Shown piece by piece: positions 16,776 to 25,781 of a stretch of DNA of 64,000 bases. The translations under genes and the position numbers were made by a program. How positions within the stretch are numbered: position 1 is the stretch's first letter; every line of letters begins with the position of its first letter. The notes under the pieces are model-generated. The model saw only the letters and a list, made by a program, of their open reading frames with translations. It was not told where the DNA came from and searched no databases. Source of the stretch: Erysipelothrix rhusiopathiae (GTDB lineage Bacteria > Bacillota_I > Bacilli_A > Erysipelotrichales > Erysipelotrichaceae); assembly GCF_900637845.1 (NCBI RefSeq), contig NZ_LR134439.1, positions 1,612,001 to 1,676,000 of the forward strand, in the 5' to 3' direction.

Positions 16776-19699
16776 TATGCTTCCTCCTTTAATTCAATTG
16801 CTTCATCCAATCGCACGCGAAGCATGGATGAAACACCACGTGTCGGCATTGTAACGCCATACAAGACATCACATTGCGCCATTGTTCCAGATCTATGTGT
16901 AATCACCAAAAATTGTGTATCATCACTAAAATCCTTTATATAGTTTGCAAGACGTTCAACGTTAGCTTGATCCAACGCAGCCTCAACCTCATCAAAAATA
17001 CAAAGTGGAACATGACGGGCTTTTAAAATCGCAAACAGTACCGAAATTGCAATTAAGCTCTTTTCACCACCTGAAAACAAACGAATGTTTTGAACAGATT
17101 TTCCGGGTGGCTGCACATCAATATCAATACCCGTATTTAACAAATCATTCTCATCTTCTAATACAAGTTTTGCCTTACCGCCACCAAATAACGCTCCAAA
17201 AACCGGTCCCAATTCTGCATTAATCTTATCAAACATTTCTTTAAACTGTTTAACCATTATTTGATCCATCTCTTCAATGACTCCGAGAAGCTTATCGCGA
17301 GAAGAAATCAAATCATCAAGCTGTTTTGTTAAGAACTCATGACGCTCGAATGCCTCTTGGTATTCTTCTGGGGCTTCAAGATTCACATTTCCTAACGCAG
17401 CAATTTCGCCACGCAACTTTAGAACCTCATCGCGACTGTTAGCAGCTGATTCATCATAAATATTTTCAAGTGCATATTCAAAGGTCATTTGATATTCACT
17501 GGACAAACGCTCAAGATTTGATTCAAGCCGTGTCGCATGTTTCGTATCACTTAAATTAACGTGATGTTTTTCTTGCGTTAGCTTATTCAAATCGCTTCGG
17601 TATTGACGAATCAATACTTCTTTACGTTGCACATCATTACCGAGTGCCAAACGACGTTCACGAATTAAAGCAAGATTTGAACTCAATTCATCGCGCTCCA
17701 TATAAGCACGATTCAATTTCCCAACAACTTCATCCACAACATCTTCCGTCATAAACTCGTCATTTGGATTAATTTCCTCATACTCTTGTTGTAGACGTTC
17801 ATATTTAGAGCGTTTAACATCCAACAGAGGTTCTAATTGCGCTAGCGCAATACGACGTTGCATTAAAACATCATTCGTCTCTTTAATTGTCGTTTGCAGC
17901 ATTCGAACTTCGTTTTCCGAAAATACGATACGATCTTTTAATTTTGAGATTTCTACTTCTAACGATTCCTTATCACCTTTTAGCGTTAACATCGACTGTT
18001 GGTTGTTTTTCGTTTTACCACCGGACATAGTTCCACCACGGTGCATTACATCTCCATCCAATGTAACGATTTTATAGGAGTGATGTAATTGCTTCGCGAG
18101 GCGGTTTGCATCTTCAATCGTAGATACAATTAAAACATTCCCAAGCAAGCTTTCTTTTAAGATATCAAACACAGCATCATTCGATACAAAATCTGAAGCA
18201 ACACCCATAAATCCTGGTGCATGCTCACAAACCGTTAGGGCATCTTCAGAAACAGAGCGTGACTTACAGGATGTTAACGGAATAAAGGTTGCTCTTCCCG
18301 ACATATTTTTCTTTAAAAAATTAATTGCGTTCACAGCAGCTTTATCATTTTCTGTAACGATATGAACCATCGACCCTGCTAAAGCAGTTGTAATCGCTAA
18401 CTCTAAACCGGACTCTGGTGTAAAAACATTTCCGACTGCATCAAGAACTCCAAAAAGAGAAGCTTTGTTGTTCATAACAGCTTGAACGCCCGCTTGTGAT
18501 TCAAAAGGTCGTTCTAAACGATGAACTACAAGTTCTAATCGATTTTTCAATTGGTTCAATGATGATAATAAGGTATTGAGCGATTGTTGCTTATCCGCCA
18601 GTTCTCTATTCTTTTCGTAAGTGGATTCTGTTAAAAGTTCTACTTCCGCATTCAGTTTTTTGTGACGATCTTTACGCTCGTCATATTCCAGCTTCGCATC
18701 ATTCATCGCCGCAAATAATTCTTGGGCTTTGGCTTGTTTATCACCAACTTCCAAGGTGTACTTACGACGTTCATCAATTTCAACTTTACGTGTTTCTAAA
18801 ATACCGATTTCACGAACAAATTGCATAATCTTTTCTTGCCCCTTAACGATATCTTGATCCATTTTGAATATTTCTTGACGTTTTTCTTGAAGCTCATGGT
18901 CATAAACACCGATATTTGTTTCTAAAGAAGCAATCTCCGATTCCAAGCGATATGTTTCGTTTTTATTGGAATCAATAAGTTCTTCTAATTCTTTAATTTC
19001 ACGACAAATCACAGACACCTCAATCGATTCAAGCAACGCTTTCTTTTCTTTGTATTGTTCCGCTTTTTTCGCAGCACGCTTCAAAGAACTAACCTGACGT
19101 GTTATTTCGTCCACAATATCTTGCATTCTATCAACATTTTCTTTTGTGCGTTCAAGTTTGTTAATGGATTCAATCTTACGTTTTTTGTATTTGGAAACAC
19201 CTGCAGCCTCTTCGAAAATTACACGACGTTCGATGGGTTTAGCTTCCGCAAAATAACTAATTGTACCTTGCGAAATAATCGATAATGAGTCCCTACCTAA
19301 TCCGGTGTCCATAACTAAATCATGGACATCACGTAATCGACATGGAACTTTATTGATGAGATACTCCGATTCTCGTGTATCACGATAAAGTCTACGTGTT
19401 ATTTCTAATTCTTCGTAGTCACTATTGAGTGGCCGTGCTTCATTATTGAAGACAAGTGTAACCTCCGCAAGATTGACTTTCCGGCGCGTTTCAGACCCAT
19501 TAAAAATAACATCAGTCATACTCGAGCCACGCATTGATTTTACGGACTGTTCGCCTAAAACCCAACGTATCGCATCACTAATGTTACTTTTCCCACATCC
19601 ATTTGGACCTACAATACCGGTAACGGCATCATCAAAGTTAATTACAACTTTATCCGCAAATGATTTAAATCCCTGCATTTCTATCTTTTTGAGGAACAT
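16775..19699 (-). CDS. smc: Chromosome partition ATPase SMC, short-armed form
   Basis: 974 residues from the ATG at 19699 (MFLKKIEMQGFKSFADK), preceded by GGGGGTTTCT. N-terminal head with Walker A GIVGPNGCGKSNISDAI, coiled coil from about 175 to 395, hinge about 400-560 (SLFGVLDAVGNVF; GDVMHRGGTMSGG), return coil to about 785, and C-terminal head with signature LFSGGEKSLIAISVLF and Walker B PLCIFDEVEAALD. Typical bacterial SMC is about 1150-1190 residues; here both arms look about 100 residues shorter while head and hinge are intact. No frameshift is evident. ScpA and ScpB are not in this window. Confidence 0.95.
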   Translation of the reverse strand: MFLKKIEMQGFKSFADKVVINFDDAVTGIVGPNGCGKSNISDAIRWVLGEQSVKSMRGSSMTDVIFNGSETRRKVNLAEVTLVFNNEARPLNSDYEELEITRRLYRDTRESEYLINKVPCRLRDVHDLVMDTGLGRDSLSIISQGTISYFAEAKPIERRVIFEEAAGVSKYKKRKIESINKLERTKENVDRMQDIVDEITRQVSSLKRAAKKAEQYKEKKALLESIEVSVICREIKELEELIDSNKNETYRLESEIASLETNIGVYDHELQEKRQEIFKMDQDIVKGQEKIMQFVREIGILETRKVEIDERRKYTLEVGDKQAKAQELFAAMNDAKLEYDERKDRHKKLNAEVELLTESTYEKNRELADKQQSLNTLLSSLNQLKNRLELVVHRLERPFESQAGVQAVMNNKASLFGVLDAVGNVFTPESGLELAITTALAGSMVHIVTENDKAAVNAINFLKKNMSGRATFIPLTSCKSRSVSEDALTVCEHAPGFMGVASDFVSNDAVFDILKESLLGNVLIVSTIEDANRLAKQLHHSYKIVTLDGDVMHRGGTMSGGKTKNNQQSMLTLKGDKESLEVEISKLKDRIVFSENEVRMLQTTIKETNDVLMQRRIALAQLEPLLDVKRSKYERLQQEYEEINPNDEFMTEDVVDEVVGKLNRAYMERDELSSNLALIRERRLALGNDVQRKEVLIRQYRSDLNKLTQEKHHVNLSDTKHATRLESNLERLSSEYQMTFEYALENIYDESAANSRDEVLKLRGEIAALGNVNLEAPEEYQEAFERHEFLTKQLDDLISSRDKLLGVIEEMDQIMVKQFKEMFDKINAELGPVFGALFGGGKAKLVLEDENDLLNTGIDIDVQPPGKSVQNIRLFSGGEKSLIAISVLFAILKARHVPLCIFDEVEAALDQANVERLANYIKDFSDDTQFLVITHRSGTMAQCDVLYGVTMPTRGVSSMLRVRLDEAIELKEEA

Positions 19700-19769
19700 A
19701 GAAACCCCCATTCTTATATGGACTTATTATACCGTAATATCCTGAAACATGAAAGATGTATCCAACAAT

Positions 19770-19798
19770 TTGATTTTCTGTCTACAAAGTGCTATTCT
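19770..19798 (+). promoter_or_regulatory. Promoter of the thioredoxin-fold-like gene
   Basis: TTGATT (19770-19775), a 17-base spacer and TATTCT (19793-19798) precede the start at 19824. On the opposite strand a TATAAT just upstream of smc serves as its likely -10. Confidence 0.6.
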
Positions 19799-19823
19799 TT
19801 TATTGGCTACGTTAGGAGGAAAT

Positions 19824-20348
19824 ATGCGAAAACGAATTATTCTAATTGCGTTTACTGCAGTTGCACTCGTATCTTTATTTGTCGTTTTATACGATCAATT
19901 TAAACCAAAAACAAGTGCTCTAACGCTGCGTGCCGGTATGCCTAAGAGCGAAACGGTTATTAAACTTAATGAAATCCAGACTTTTTTAAATGATAATCCA
20001 GGACAACACGTATTTTTACTCAAAGATAGTGATTCTGATTCTGATTATGTTGAAGATGCCTTACTAGCTCCTTTAACAACAGAACAAGAAGTACGTCCCA
20101 CACCGGAAATCATTTCAATTGATATGTCTGAAGCTCAAAACATATCTGTAACACGCTTAAAACAATTATTGGGTGTTGAAAAATATCCAGCATTTGTCGT
20201 AATTGAAGCTAAAAAGGATAAAGTAGATGTTAAATCTACACTCGTCTTCAAACAAGACAACCCCTTTACAAGCGACGATCTGAAAACATGGTTTTTTGAT
20301 AACGGTCTTTGGACTGGTCCTTATGGAATTGAAAACAAAAAATCATAA
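19824..20348 (+). CDS. Membrane-anchored thioredoxin-fold-like protein lacking active-site cysteines
   Basis: 174 residues from the ATG at 19824, chosen because TTAGGAGGAAAT precedes it. One N-terminal membrane helix (about 4-23) anchors an extracytoplasmic domain. Its order of strand and helix segments (HVFLLKDSD, YVEDALLAPL, EIISIDMSE, VTRLKQLLGV, KYPAFVVIE) looks like a thioredoxin fold, with Tyr-Pro at 121-122 where the cis-proline would be. The position expected for CxxC holds Asp-Ser repeats (68-74), so a redox role is unlikely. I recognise no named family; the fold is inference only. It is monocistronic. Confidence 0.6.
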   Translation: MRKRIILIAFTAVALVSLFVVLYDQFKPKTSALTLRAGMPKSETVIKLNEIQTFLNDNPGQHVFLLKDSDSDSDYVEDALLAPLTTEQEVRPTPEIISIDMSEAQNISVTRLKQLLGVEKYPAFVVIEAKKDKVDVKSTLVFKQDNPFTSDDLKTWFFDNGLWTGPYGIENKKS

Positions 20349-20367
20349 ACAATTCAAATCAAAAGAG

Positions 20368-20400
20368 AAAACGTACAAGGTTAACTTGTACGTTTTTTTT
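20368..20400. terminator. Terminator between convergent genes
   Basis: ACGTACAAG (20371-20379) pairs with CTTGTACGT (20385-20393), followed by eight T residues on the plus strand and TTTTC on the minus strand. It ends the thioredoxin-like gene and probably mtnN as well. Confidence 0.88.
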
Positions 20401-21076
20401 ATAGATTTAGAATAAATGCCTGACACAACGCTGCACTCACTTTACTTGCTAACGGTAAGTACTGTTCGAAATCAATGTCATTTTCTGGGTCATGCGTAAC
20501 ATCTGATAGGCCTCTTAATACTATAAATGGTGTTTGGCTACGATGACACACATGTGCAATCGCAGTTGCTTCCATTTCAACACAAATTGCATCTGAAAAG
20601 TGTTTTTGAATATTTAAAAATGCTTGTGATGATTTTGTAACAAATTGATCTCCGGAAACGATAAGACCGACATGATAACGTTTTTCCATACTCTCAAGCG
20701 TTTTCTTGGCAGTCTGGAAAAGATTTGCATCCGTTTCAAAAATAAATCGTTTATCTGTCTGTGTACCTGGACCAATATCAAGATCGTGATATTGAAGGTG
20801 TGTAGCAACAACCATATCCCCGTGCTTTTGATCTGATTTTAGACCCCCTGCACTTCCAATATTTAGTACAATATGTGGCTTGTATACTCCGATTAAGGAA
20901 GAAGCGGTGTATGCTGCATTAACTTTACCAACACCACTTTGCGCTACAATGACTTCTTGATTAGAAAGAACACCCGTATAAACATCAACACCCGATACAC
21001 GAGTGGACTTAACATCTGACATCAATGATGTTAATGCGAATACTTCTTCTTGCATAGCACCAATAATTAAAATCAT
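20399..21076 (-). CDS. mtnN: 5'-methylthioadenosine/S-adenosylhomocysteine nucleosidase
   Basis: 225 residues of the PNP/UDP phosphorylase superfamily. Family motifs include IGAMQEEVFAL at the start, VAQSGVGKVNAA, NIGSAGGL, SGDQFV and CVEMEATAIAHVC with the catalytic ELxD-like LRGLSDV near the end. It splits adenine from MTA and SAH, recycling methylation by-products and feeding AI-2 chemistry where LuxS exists. Last gene of the purB-yqeH run; its ATG overlaps the stop of the methyltransferase gene (ATGA). Confidence 0.95.
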   Translation of the reverse strand: MILIIGAMQEEVFALTSLMSDVKSTRVSGVDVYTGVLSNQEVIVAQSGVGKVNAAYTASSLIGVYKPHIVLNIGSAGGLKSDQKHGDMVVATHLQYHDLDIGPGTQTDKRFIFETDANLFQTAKKTLESMEKRYHVGLIVSGDQFVTKSSQAFLNIQKHFSDAICVEMEATAIAHVCHRSQTPFIVLRGLSDVTHDPENDIDFEQYLPLASKVSAALCQAFILNL

Positions 21077-21744
21077 ATGCGCTCCTTTGTAATGACAAAC
21101 ATTACTTTTTCGCCTTCAGAACTGATACCAGCTTGGTTAAAATCAGTATAAGTACTTACTGAATAACCATGTTTTTCGTAAGCATCAATAAGAATTTGCG
21201 GATCAAAAACCCATTGATATACACTGTCAAATGTTCCATCTAGAAAGTTAATGACATGTACTAAATGTGAACCATCAACTTCAATTTGATATGCGTAATC
21301 AAAGGAATCCGTTGATCCTTCTTCATAATAATCATCCGCAAATTCATTCAAACGGTATGGATGATGACAATCCAAAATAATGTGTGATGAAAGTGTTACA
21401 CTTTGATCCACAAACTTCAACAAATCATCCTCAGTAAGAATGTAATTAAGACTATCACCTACGCATACTAGCGTGTCATAAGTTTTTTCGTCATTGTAGG
21501 TTAAGAAATCCCCTTGTACCATCTTTGACGATAATTCAGGATATTTTTCATAACCGAGAGCAAGCATTGAATCATCGAGATCAACACCTTTAACATCATA
21601 CTGTTCATTAAGTTCATTCAGTAAATCGCCAGTTCCACATGCCAGTTCTAGTAGTGACGTTCCAACAGCATGCTTTATGATAAATTCTTTATATAACTGA
21701 GTTCCTTCTTTTGAAGCAAAAAGACTATCGTAATACGTTTTCAT
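21073..21744 (-). CDS. Class I SAM-dependent methyltransferase (YqeM-like)
   Basis: 223 residues with SAM-binding motif I LLELACGTGDLLNEL and acidic motif KGVDLDDSML, then LVCVGDSLNYI in place of motif IV. The rsfS-methyltransferase pairing matches yqeM, which follows yqeL/rsfS in Bacillus. The substrate is unknown; the position in a ribosome-maturation cluster is only suggestive. It overlaps rsfS by 20 bases. Confidence 0.82.
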   Translation of the reverse strand: MKTYYDSLFASKEGTQLYKEFIIKHAVGTSLLELACGTGDLLNELNEQYDVKGVDLDDSMLALGYEKYPELSSKMVQGDFLTYNDEKTYDTLVCVGDSLNYILTEDDLLKFVDQSVTLSSHIILDCHHPYRLNEFADDYYEEGSTDSFDYAYQIEVDGSHLVHVINFLDGTFDSVYQWVFDPQILIDAYEKHGYSVSTYTDFNQAGISSEGEKVMFVITKERI

Positions 21745-22063
21745 CGATATAGTCCTGATAAAGTTTTTCTAAATTGTAATGACCACGTTCCTCAGTTAAA
21801 AATAAGTGGACAACAACATCATATGCATCAATAAGAATCCATGTTGATCCATGTTGACGCTCAATACTACGGATTTTATATCCTTCTTTTTTAATTGCAA
21901 CTTCTACAAACTCAGCGATCGCATTAATTTGACGTACACTGGGTGCATCCGCAATTACAAAATAATCACAGAGTGGATTTTCTCGTTTAAAATCAACTGT
22001 TACAATGTCATTTGCCTTTTTCTCATCAATTGTTTTCACAATTACATCTAATAAATTATTCAT
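21725..22063 (-). CDS. rsfS: Ribosomal silencing factor RsfS (YqeL)
   Basis: 112 residues, typical size. The conserved segments CDYFVIADAPSVRQINAIAEF and a later WILIDAYDVVVHLFL are diagnostic of the Iojap/RsfS family. RsfS binds uL14 on the 50S subunit and blocks subunit joining during nutrient limitation or assembly. It overlaps nadD/yqeK by 8 bases upstream. Confidence 0.95.
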   Translation of the reverse strand: MNNLLDVIVKTIDEKKANDIVTVDFKRENPLCDYFVIADAPSVRQINAIAEFVEVAIKKEGYKIRSIERQHGSTWILIDAYDVVVHLFLTEERGHYNLEKLYQDYIDENVLR

Positions 22064-23066
22064 TATGTCTCCTTAAATAGGCATCTTGTGCCTTTTTTAC
22101 TTCTTTAAACCCATCAACTAAGTTTTGTTTTGATAATGCTATTAGGGGCTCACTGTCATAGCCTCTACCCCGTTCACATTTATCTGCAATATATAAAATC
22201 ATTCCAATTTTGTTTGTTGATACGCCATTAACATGTCCTCGAATCGCATTCAAAACCTGCTTATCTCGAACATAGTATTTCTTTGATAGCTCCGAAGCCG
22301 CTGCAAATCCGTGATAAAATGCCGGGTGCAATCCGACAAGACTTGGGTAATTCGCATTCATGGTATTGAGTAAATCTTCTTTCGAATCTTCCTTACATAA
22401 ATCGTGAATCATGCAAGCAAGTGTCACCCTGTCTTTATCAACATTATGAACATCAGCTAACTCTAAAGCAACTTCTTTAACTCTCAATACATGATCATAC
22501 CGCTTTTGAGAAACTCGGTTTTTTAATATCTCATCCAGATATATACCATATCCAGTCATGTATTGTAGAACGCGTGGTGAAGTCGTAGTAATCAATCCCT
22601 TTCGGATTTCTGTCGAACTTATTGGTAAAACAGGACCCGTAACAATTGGAAATTGAGATTCAATATTGAAATCTCGAGCATATATGATGAATTGAATCAT
22701 TTGATTTAATAAGTCATATTCTTTCCATTTATTTAAAGTGGGTAATTGATCCGAACCAATTAACCATTCAAATTCGCAATCCTGATTCTGTGCCTTCAGT
22801 ATTCGAACTGTATCAATTGAATAGGAAGGCAAAGGCAATTTGGATTCAAGATCAATGACTTTCATCTTGTGATAAGGCTTAATCATCAATTGAACCATAT
22901 TTAAACGATGATGAAAGGCAGAACTTCCGACTTTAAAAGGATTCTGTGCACTTACAATAAACCATAGTTCATCAGCATTACGTTGTTTTAGGGCATTTTT
23001 TGCCATTGTTAGATGACCATCATGGATGGGATCAAAACTTCCCCCAAACAAGATTATTTTTCTCAA
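22056..23066 (-). CDS. nadD: Fused NadD nicotinate-nucleotide adenylyltransferase and YqeK HD-domain hydrolase
   Basis: 336 residues, a head-to-tail fusion. Residues 1 to about 185 are NadD: GGSFDPIHDGH (8-18) and SSTEIRKG (150-157) mark the nucleotidyltransferase fold that makes NaAD from NaMN and ATP. Residues about 188-336 are YqeK: HVLRVKEVALELA, the HD pair at 221-222 (CMIHDLCKED), a later GFAAASEL and RGHVNG. YqeK proteins hydrolyse Ap4A symmetrically. In Bacillus the two are separate adjacent genes; here there is no stop or start between them. Fusions are known in Mollicutes and some relatives. Confidence 0.93.
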   Translation of the reverse strand: MRKIILFGGSFDPIHDGHLTMAKNALKQRNADELWFIVSAQNPFKVGSSAFHHRLNMVQLMIKPYHKMKVIDLESKLPLPSYSIDTVRILKAQNQDCEFEWLIGSDQLPTLNKWKEYDLLNQMIQFIIYARDFNIESQFPIVTGPVLPISSTEIRKGLITTTSPRVLQYMTGYGIYLDEILKNRVSQKRYDHVLRVKEVALELADVHNVDKDRVTLACMIHDLCKEDSKEDLLNTMNANYPSLVGLHPAFYHGFAAASELSKKYYVRDKQVLNAIRGHVNGVSTNKIGMILYIADKCERGRGYDSEPLIALSKQNLVDGFKEVKKAQDAYLRRHNE

Positions 23067-23347
23067 ACTTTGATGCGTCCGTTTTTACTGAATCGATAGA
23101 AAACCGCAACACGCCCTATTTTACTTACTAAATCACAACTAAAACGGTCTTCAAACGCTTCAACTGCTTCTAATATGGTAACATCAGAATTCTTTTGAAT
23201 ACTTACTTTCACAAGATTATGAGCTAACATGGATGTTTCAAAGGTTTCATATACAGTCTCCGTTAATCCATTTTTTCCAATAAATACGGTTGTTTTCTCC
23301 TCATGAGAAATTCGTTTTAATTCTTTTTTTTGATCTTTACTTAACAT
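23063..23347 (-). CDS. yhbY: CRM-domain ribosome assembly factor YhbY/YqeI
   Basis: 94 residues. Starts MLSKDQKKELKRISHEEK and contains the CRM-domain motif FIGKNGLTETV (GxxG loop) followed by HNLVKVSIQKN. The family binds pre-50S particles. It sits between yqeH and nadD exactly as in Bacillus, with a TAATG junction upstream and ATGA downstream. Confidence 0.94.
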   Translation of the reverse strand: MLSKDQKKELKRISHEEKTTVFIGKNGLTETVYETFETSMLAHNLVKVSIQKNSDVTILEAVEAFEDRFSCDLVSKIGRVAVFYRFSKNGRIKV

Positions 23348-24369
23348 TAAATGATCGCCTTTCTGATTACGACTTCAGCTTCTTTATCGAAACTTGTCTC
23401 TAATTCTTTTAATTCACCTTGAATACTAATAAATCCAACATCGAAAATCTCGATATCAATATGCTTATCGGTCACAGGCCACTTTTTCTTACGATAAGAA
23501 GGATTTTGAATCATAAAATCATGTTCTAACTCAAAATTAGCTTCAAGTCGTTCCGGTTTAATTCGTTTTAATTCAAATGGAAGATAAGATACCACATGAA
23601 CTTGTGATTTAGGACTTACCGTAATGGCCCCTAAATTCCCAATCATAATTGTTTGCTTTTCATACAATTGATACACTGCTGGCTTGAGCGTTTTTTGAGG
23701 TGCTAACATCACAAGGTTCTCATCTGTAAACTTGGTTAATAAGTTTGTTTCATTACTTAAGCCTGGTGTATCATAAACATCATAATTTTCTGTCTCAATA
23801 TGCAGCACATCCGCGGTTGTGGAAGCTACTGGGGATACTGATAGATCATTTTTACCCATAAGTGCATTAAGTAATGATGACTTTCCTGCATTGACACATC
23901 CTACAAATGCACACGGTGCATCCTCTAAGTAAGGATTCAACGATTCAAGTGTATTCTTTTTCAGAGCAGAAACGAAAACAATATCCATCAACGAAACATC
24001 TTCATCTTTTAATGAACGCATGATTGCATTTGTAAGTTTGTTATTTGAAACAGACTTCGGCAGAAGATCACGCTTATTGACAACAAGCACAACACTCTTA
24101 TTTCTTAAAGCACGAAGCAGTCCTGTATGCATACTTTGATTCAGATGCATGATATCTAAAACCCATAAAATATGGCCTTCAAAACGCTCAATAAACTCAA
24201 GCGTAGTCCCATCATTAACATCTGCTTTAACACGTTTAAAATCACGATAGTGTTTTAAACGAAAACACGACTGACAATAATCATTTTCAATTGCCTTCGC
24301 ATAACCGCGTCCCATTGTATCTTCAGTTTGTAATACTGAACCACAACCAACGCATTTTTTATTTTCCAT
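23347..24369 (-). CDS. yqeH: Circularly permuted GTPase YqeH
   Basis: 340 residues. An N-terminal zinc finger (CVGCGSV and CQSCFRLKHY) is followed by a GTPase domain with permuted motifs: G4 VVNKRDLL comes before G1 GCVNAGKSSLLNAL and G3 DTPG. The family is needed for 30S subunit assembly. Its ATG lies inside the purB 3' end (11-base overlap), so it depends on the purB promoter. Confidence 0.95.
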   Translation of the reverse strand: MENKKCVGCGSVLQTEDTMGRGYAKAIENDYCQSCFRLKHYRDFKRVKADVNDGTTLEFIERFEGHILWVLDIMHLNQSMHTGLLRALRNKSVVLVVNKRDLLPKSVSNNKLTNAIMRSLKDEDVSLMDIVFVSALKKNTLESLNPYLEDAPCAFVGCVNAGKSSLLNALMGKNDLSVSPVASTTADVLHIETENYDVYDTPGLSNETNLLTKFTDENLVMLAPQKTLKPAVYQLYEKQTIMIGNLGAITVSPKSQVHVVSYLPFELKRIKPERLEANFELEHDFMIQNPSYRKKKWPVTDKHIDIEIFDVGFISIQGELKELETSFDKEAEVVIRKAII

Positions 24370-25663
24370 ATATATTTACCCTTTCAAAAATGGTATCTAC
24401 TCTTCTTAAAAAGTAGTTTAAATCAAAACACTGTTCTAATTGTTCTTGAGTCATCAATGTTAATACGTTACCGTTTTCAATAAGCACGTCTAAGAATGAT
24501 GTATGCGTATTGTAAGCCTCCATTGCAAGGGGCTGGATTAAGTCATACGCTTCTTCACGACTTAGACCTGCTTTATCAATCAATGTAGTCATTACACGTT
24601 GCGCAAAAATAACACCGTGTGTCAAGTTGATATTATCCACCATTTTGTCTTCATAAACAACTAAATTCGCAACAATTCGTGTAAATCGATGCAACATATA
24701 GTCTAATAAAGTAATTGCATCCGGAAAAATAATTCGTTCTGCACTCGAATGTGATATATCACGCTCATGCCATAACGCCACATTTTCAAACGAAGTAAGC
24801 ATATATCCACGAATTACTCGTGCACATCCTGCCATATTTTCACTGCTTATTGGGTTACGCTTATGTGGCATTGCCGAAGAACCTTTTTGACCTTTATTAA
24901 AGAATTCCTCAACCTCCCCCACTTCAGTACGTTGAAGATGACGAATTTCCGTTGCGATTTTTTCAATGCTGGTTGCAATCATTGCAATCGTTGACATGTA
25001 AAATGCATGACGATCCCTTTGCAACACTTGCGTTGAAATATGTGTTGACGTAATGCCTAATTGAGAACAAACATAATCTTGAACAAAAGGATCTGTATTC
25101 GCAAAATTCCCAACAGCGCCACTTATTTTACCCGCTTCTAAATCTTTACGAGCAGCTTGAAATCGACCAAAATTTCGATTCATTTCATCATACCAAAGCG
25201 CAAATTTTAATCCAAAACTCGTTATATCGGCATGAATTCCATGTGTTCGTCCAATACAAGGGGTATCCTTATACCGTATTGCTTGTTGTCTTAATACTTC
25301 GATAAAATCCACAAGACCTTGTTCTAAGATATCATTTGCTTGCTTATAAATATAACCATAGGCTGTATCCACAACATCCGTACTCGTCAATCCGTAATGA
25401 ATCCATCGTTTTTCATCACCTAGTGTTTCACTTACCGCTCGTGTAAATGCCACAACGTCATGACGTGTTTCAGCTTCAATTTCATAAATACGATTGATAT
25501 CAAAGGAAGCATTTGCTTGCAATGCTTTCAGATCGTTATCTGGAACTACACCCAGTTGATTGAATGCTTCTGCCGCATGAATCTCAACTTTGAGCCATGC
25601 CTCAAAACGAAACTGATCGTTAAAAATTGTTTTCATTACATCTCTTGAATACCGATTAATCAT
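24359..25663 (-). CDS. purB: Adenylosuccinate lyase
   Basis: 434 residues. The fumarase/aspartase superfamily signature is present as GSSAMPHKRNPISSEN near residue 263, with the active-site His region TSTDVVDTA and IGRTHGIHADITSFG. It acts twice in purine synthesis (SAICAR to AICAR, and adenylosuccinate to AMP). It leads a run of ribosome-assembly and NAD genes. SD AGGAGG precedes the ATG. Confidence 0.96.
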   Translation of the reverse strand: MINRYSRDVMKTIFNDQFRFEAWLKVEIHAAEAFNQLGVVPDNDLKALQANASFDINRIYEIEAETRHDVVAFTRAVSETLGDEKRWIHYGLTSTDVVDTAYGYIYKQANDILEQGLVDFIEVLRQQAIRYKDTPCIGRTHGIHADITSFGLKFALWYDEMNRNFGRFQAARKDLEAGKISGAVGNFANTDPFVQDYVCSQLGITSTHISTQVLQRDRHAFYMSTIAMIATSIEKIATEIRHLQRTEVGEVEEFFNKGQKGSSAMPHKRNPISSENMAGCARVIRGYMLTSFENVALWHERDISHSSAERIIFPDAITLLDYMLHRFTRIVANLVVYEDKMVDNINLTHGVIFAQRVMTTLIDKAGLSREEAYDLIQPLAMEAYNTHTSFLDVLIENGNVLTLMTQEQLEQCFDLNYFLRRVDTIFERVNIYGK

Positions 25664-25686
25664 AAAACCTCCTAATTGAAATAATA

Positions 25687-25715
25687 AAGTCTGGAAGTAT
25701 ACAACCGCCAGACTT
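25687..25715 (-). promoter_or_regulatory. Hairpin in the purB 5' leader
   Basis: AAGTCTGG (25687-25694) pairs with CCAGACTT (25708-25715) around a 13-base loop. On the minus strand it is followed by TATTATTT rather than a T-run, so it is a poor terminator. It lies between the purB promoter and SD; the leader does not match a purine riboswitch. Confidence 0.45.
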
Positions 25716-25752
25716 GGTTTTGTAAGGTCGAACGTAATAACTCTACCCTACA

Positions 25753-25781
25753 ATTATACATAATTATAAATCAAGTTTCAA
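25753..25781 (-). promoter_or_regulatory. purB operon promoter
   Basis: TTGAAA (25776-25781) and TATAAT (25753-25758) are 17 bases apart on the minus strand, with the -35 inside the last codons of parC. This near-consensus sigma-A promoter should drive the purB-to-mtnN run. Confidence 0.85.

Noticed and set aside
25687-25760. Possible purine riboswitch ahead of purB
   Set aside because: The conserved purine-aptamer core elements and loop sequences are absent.
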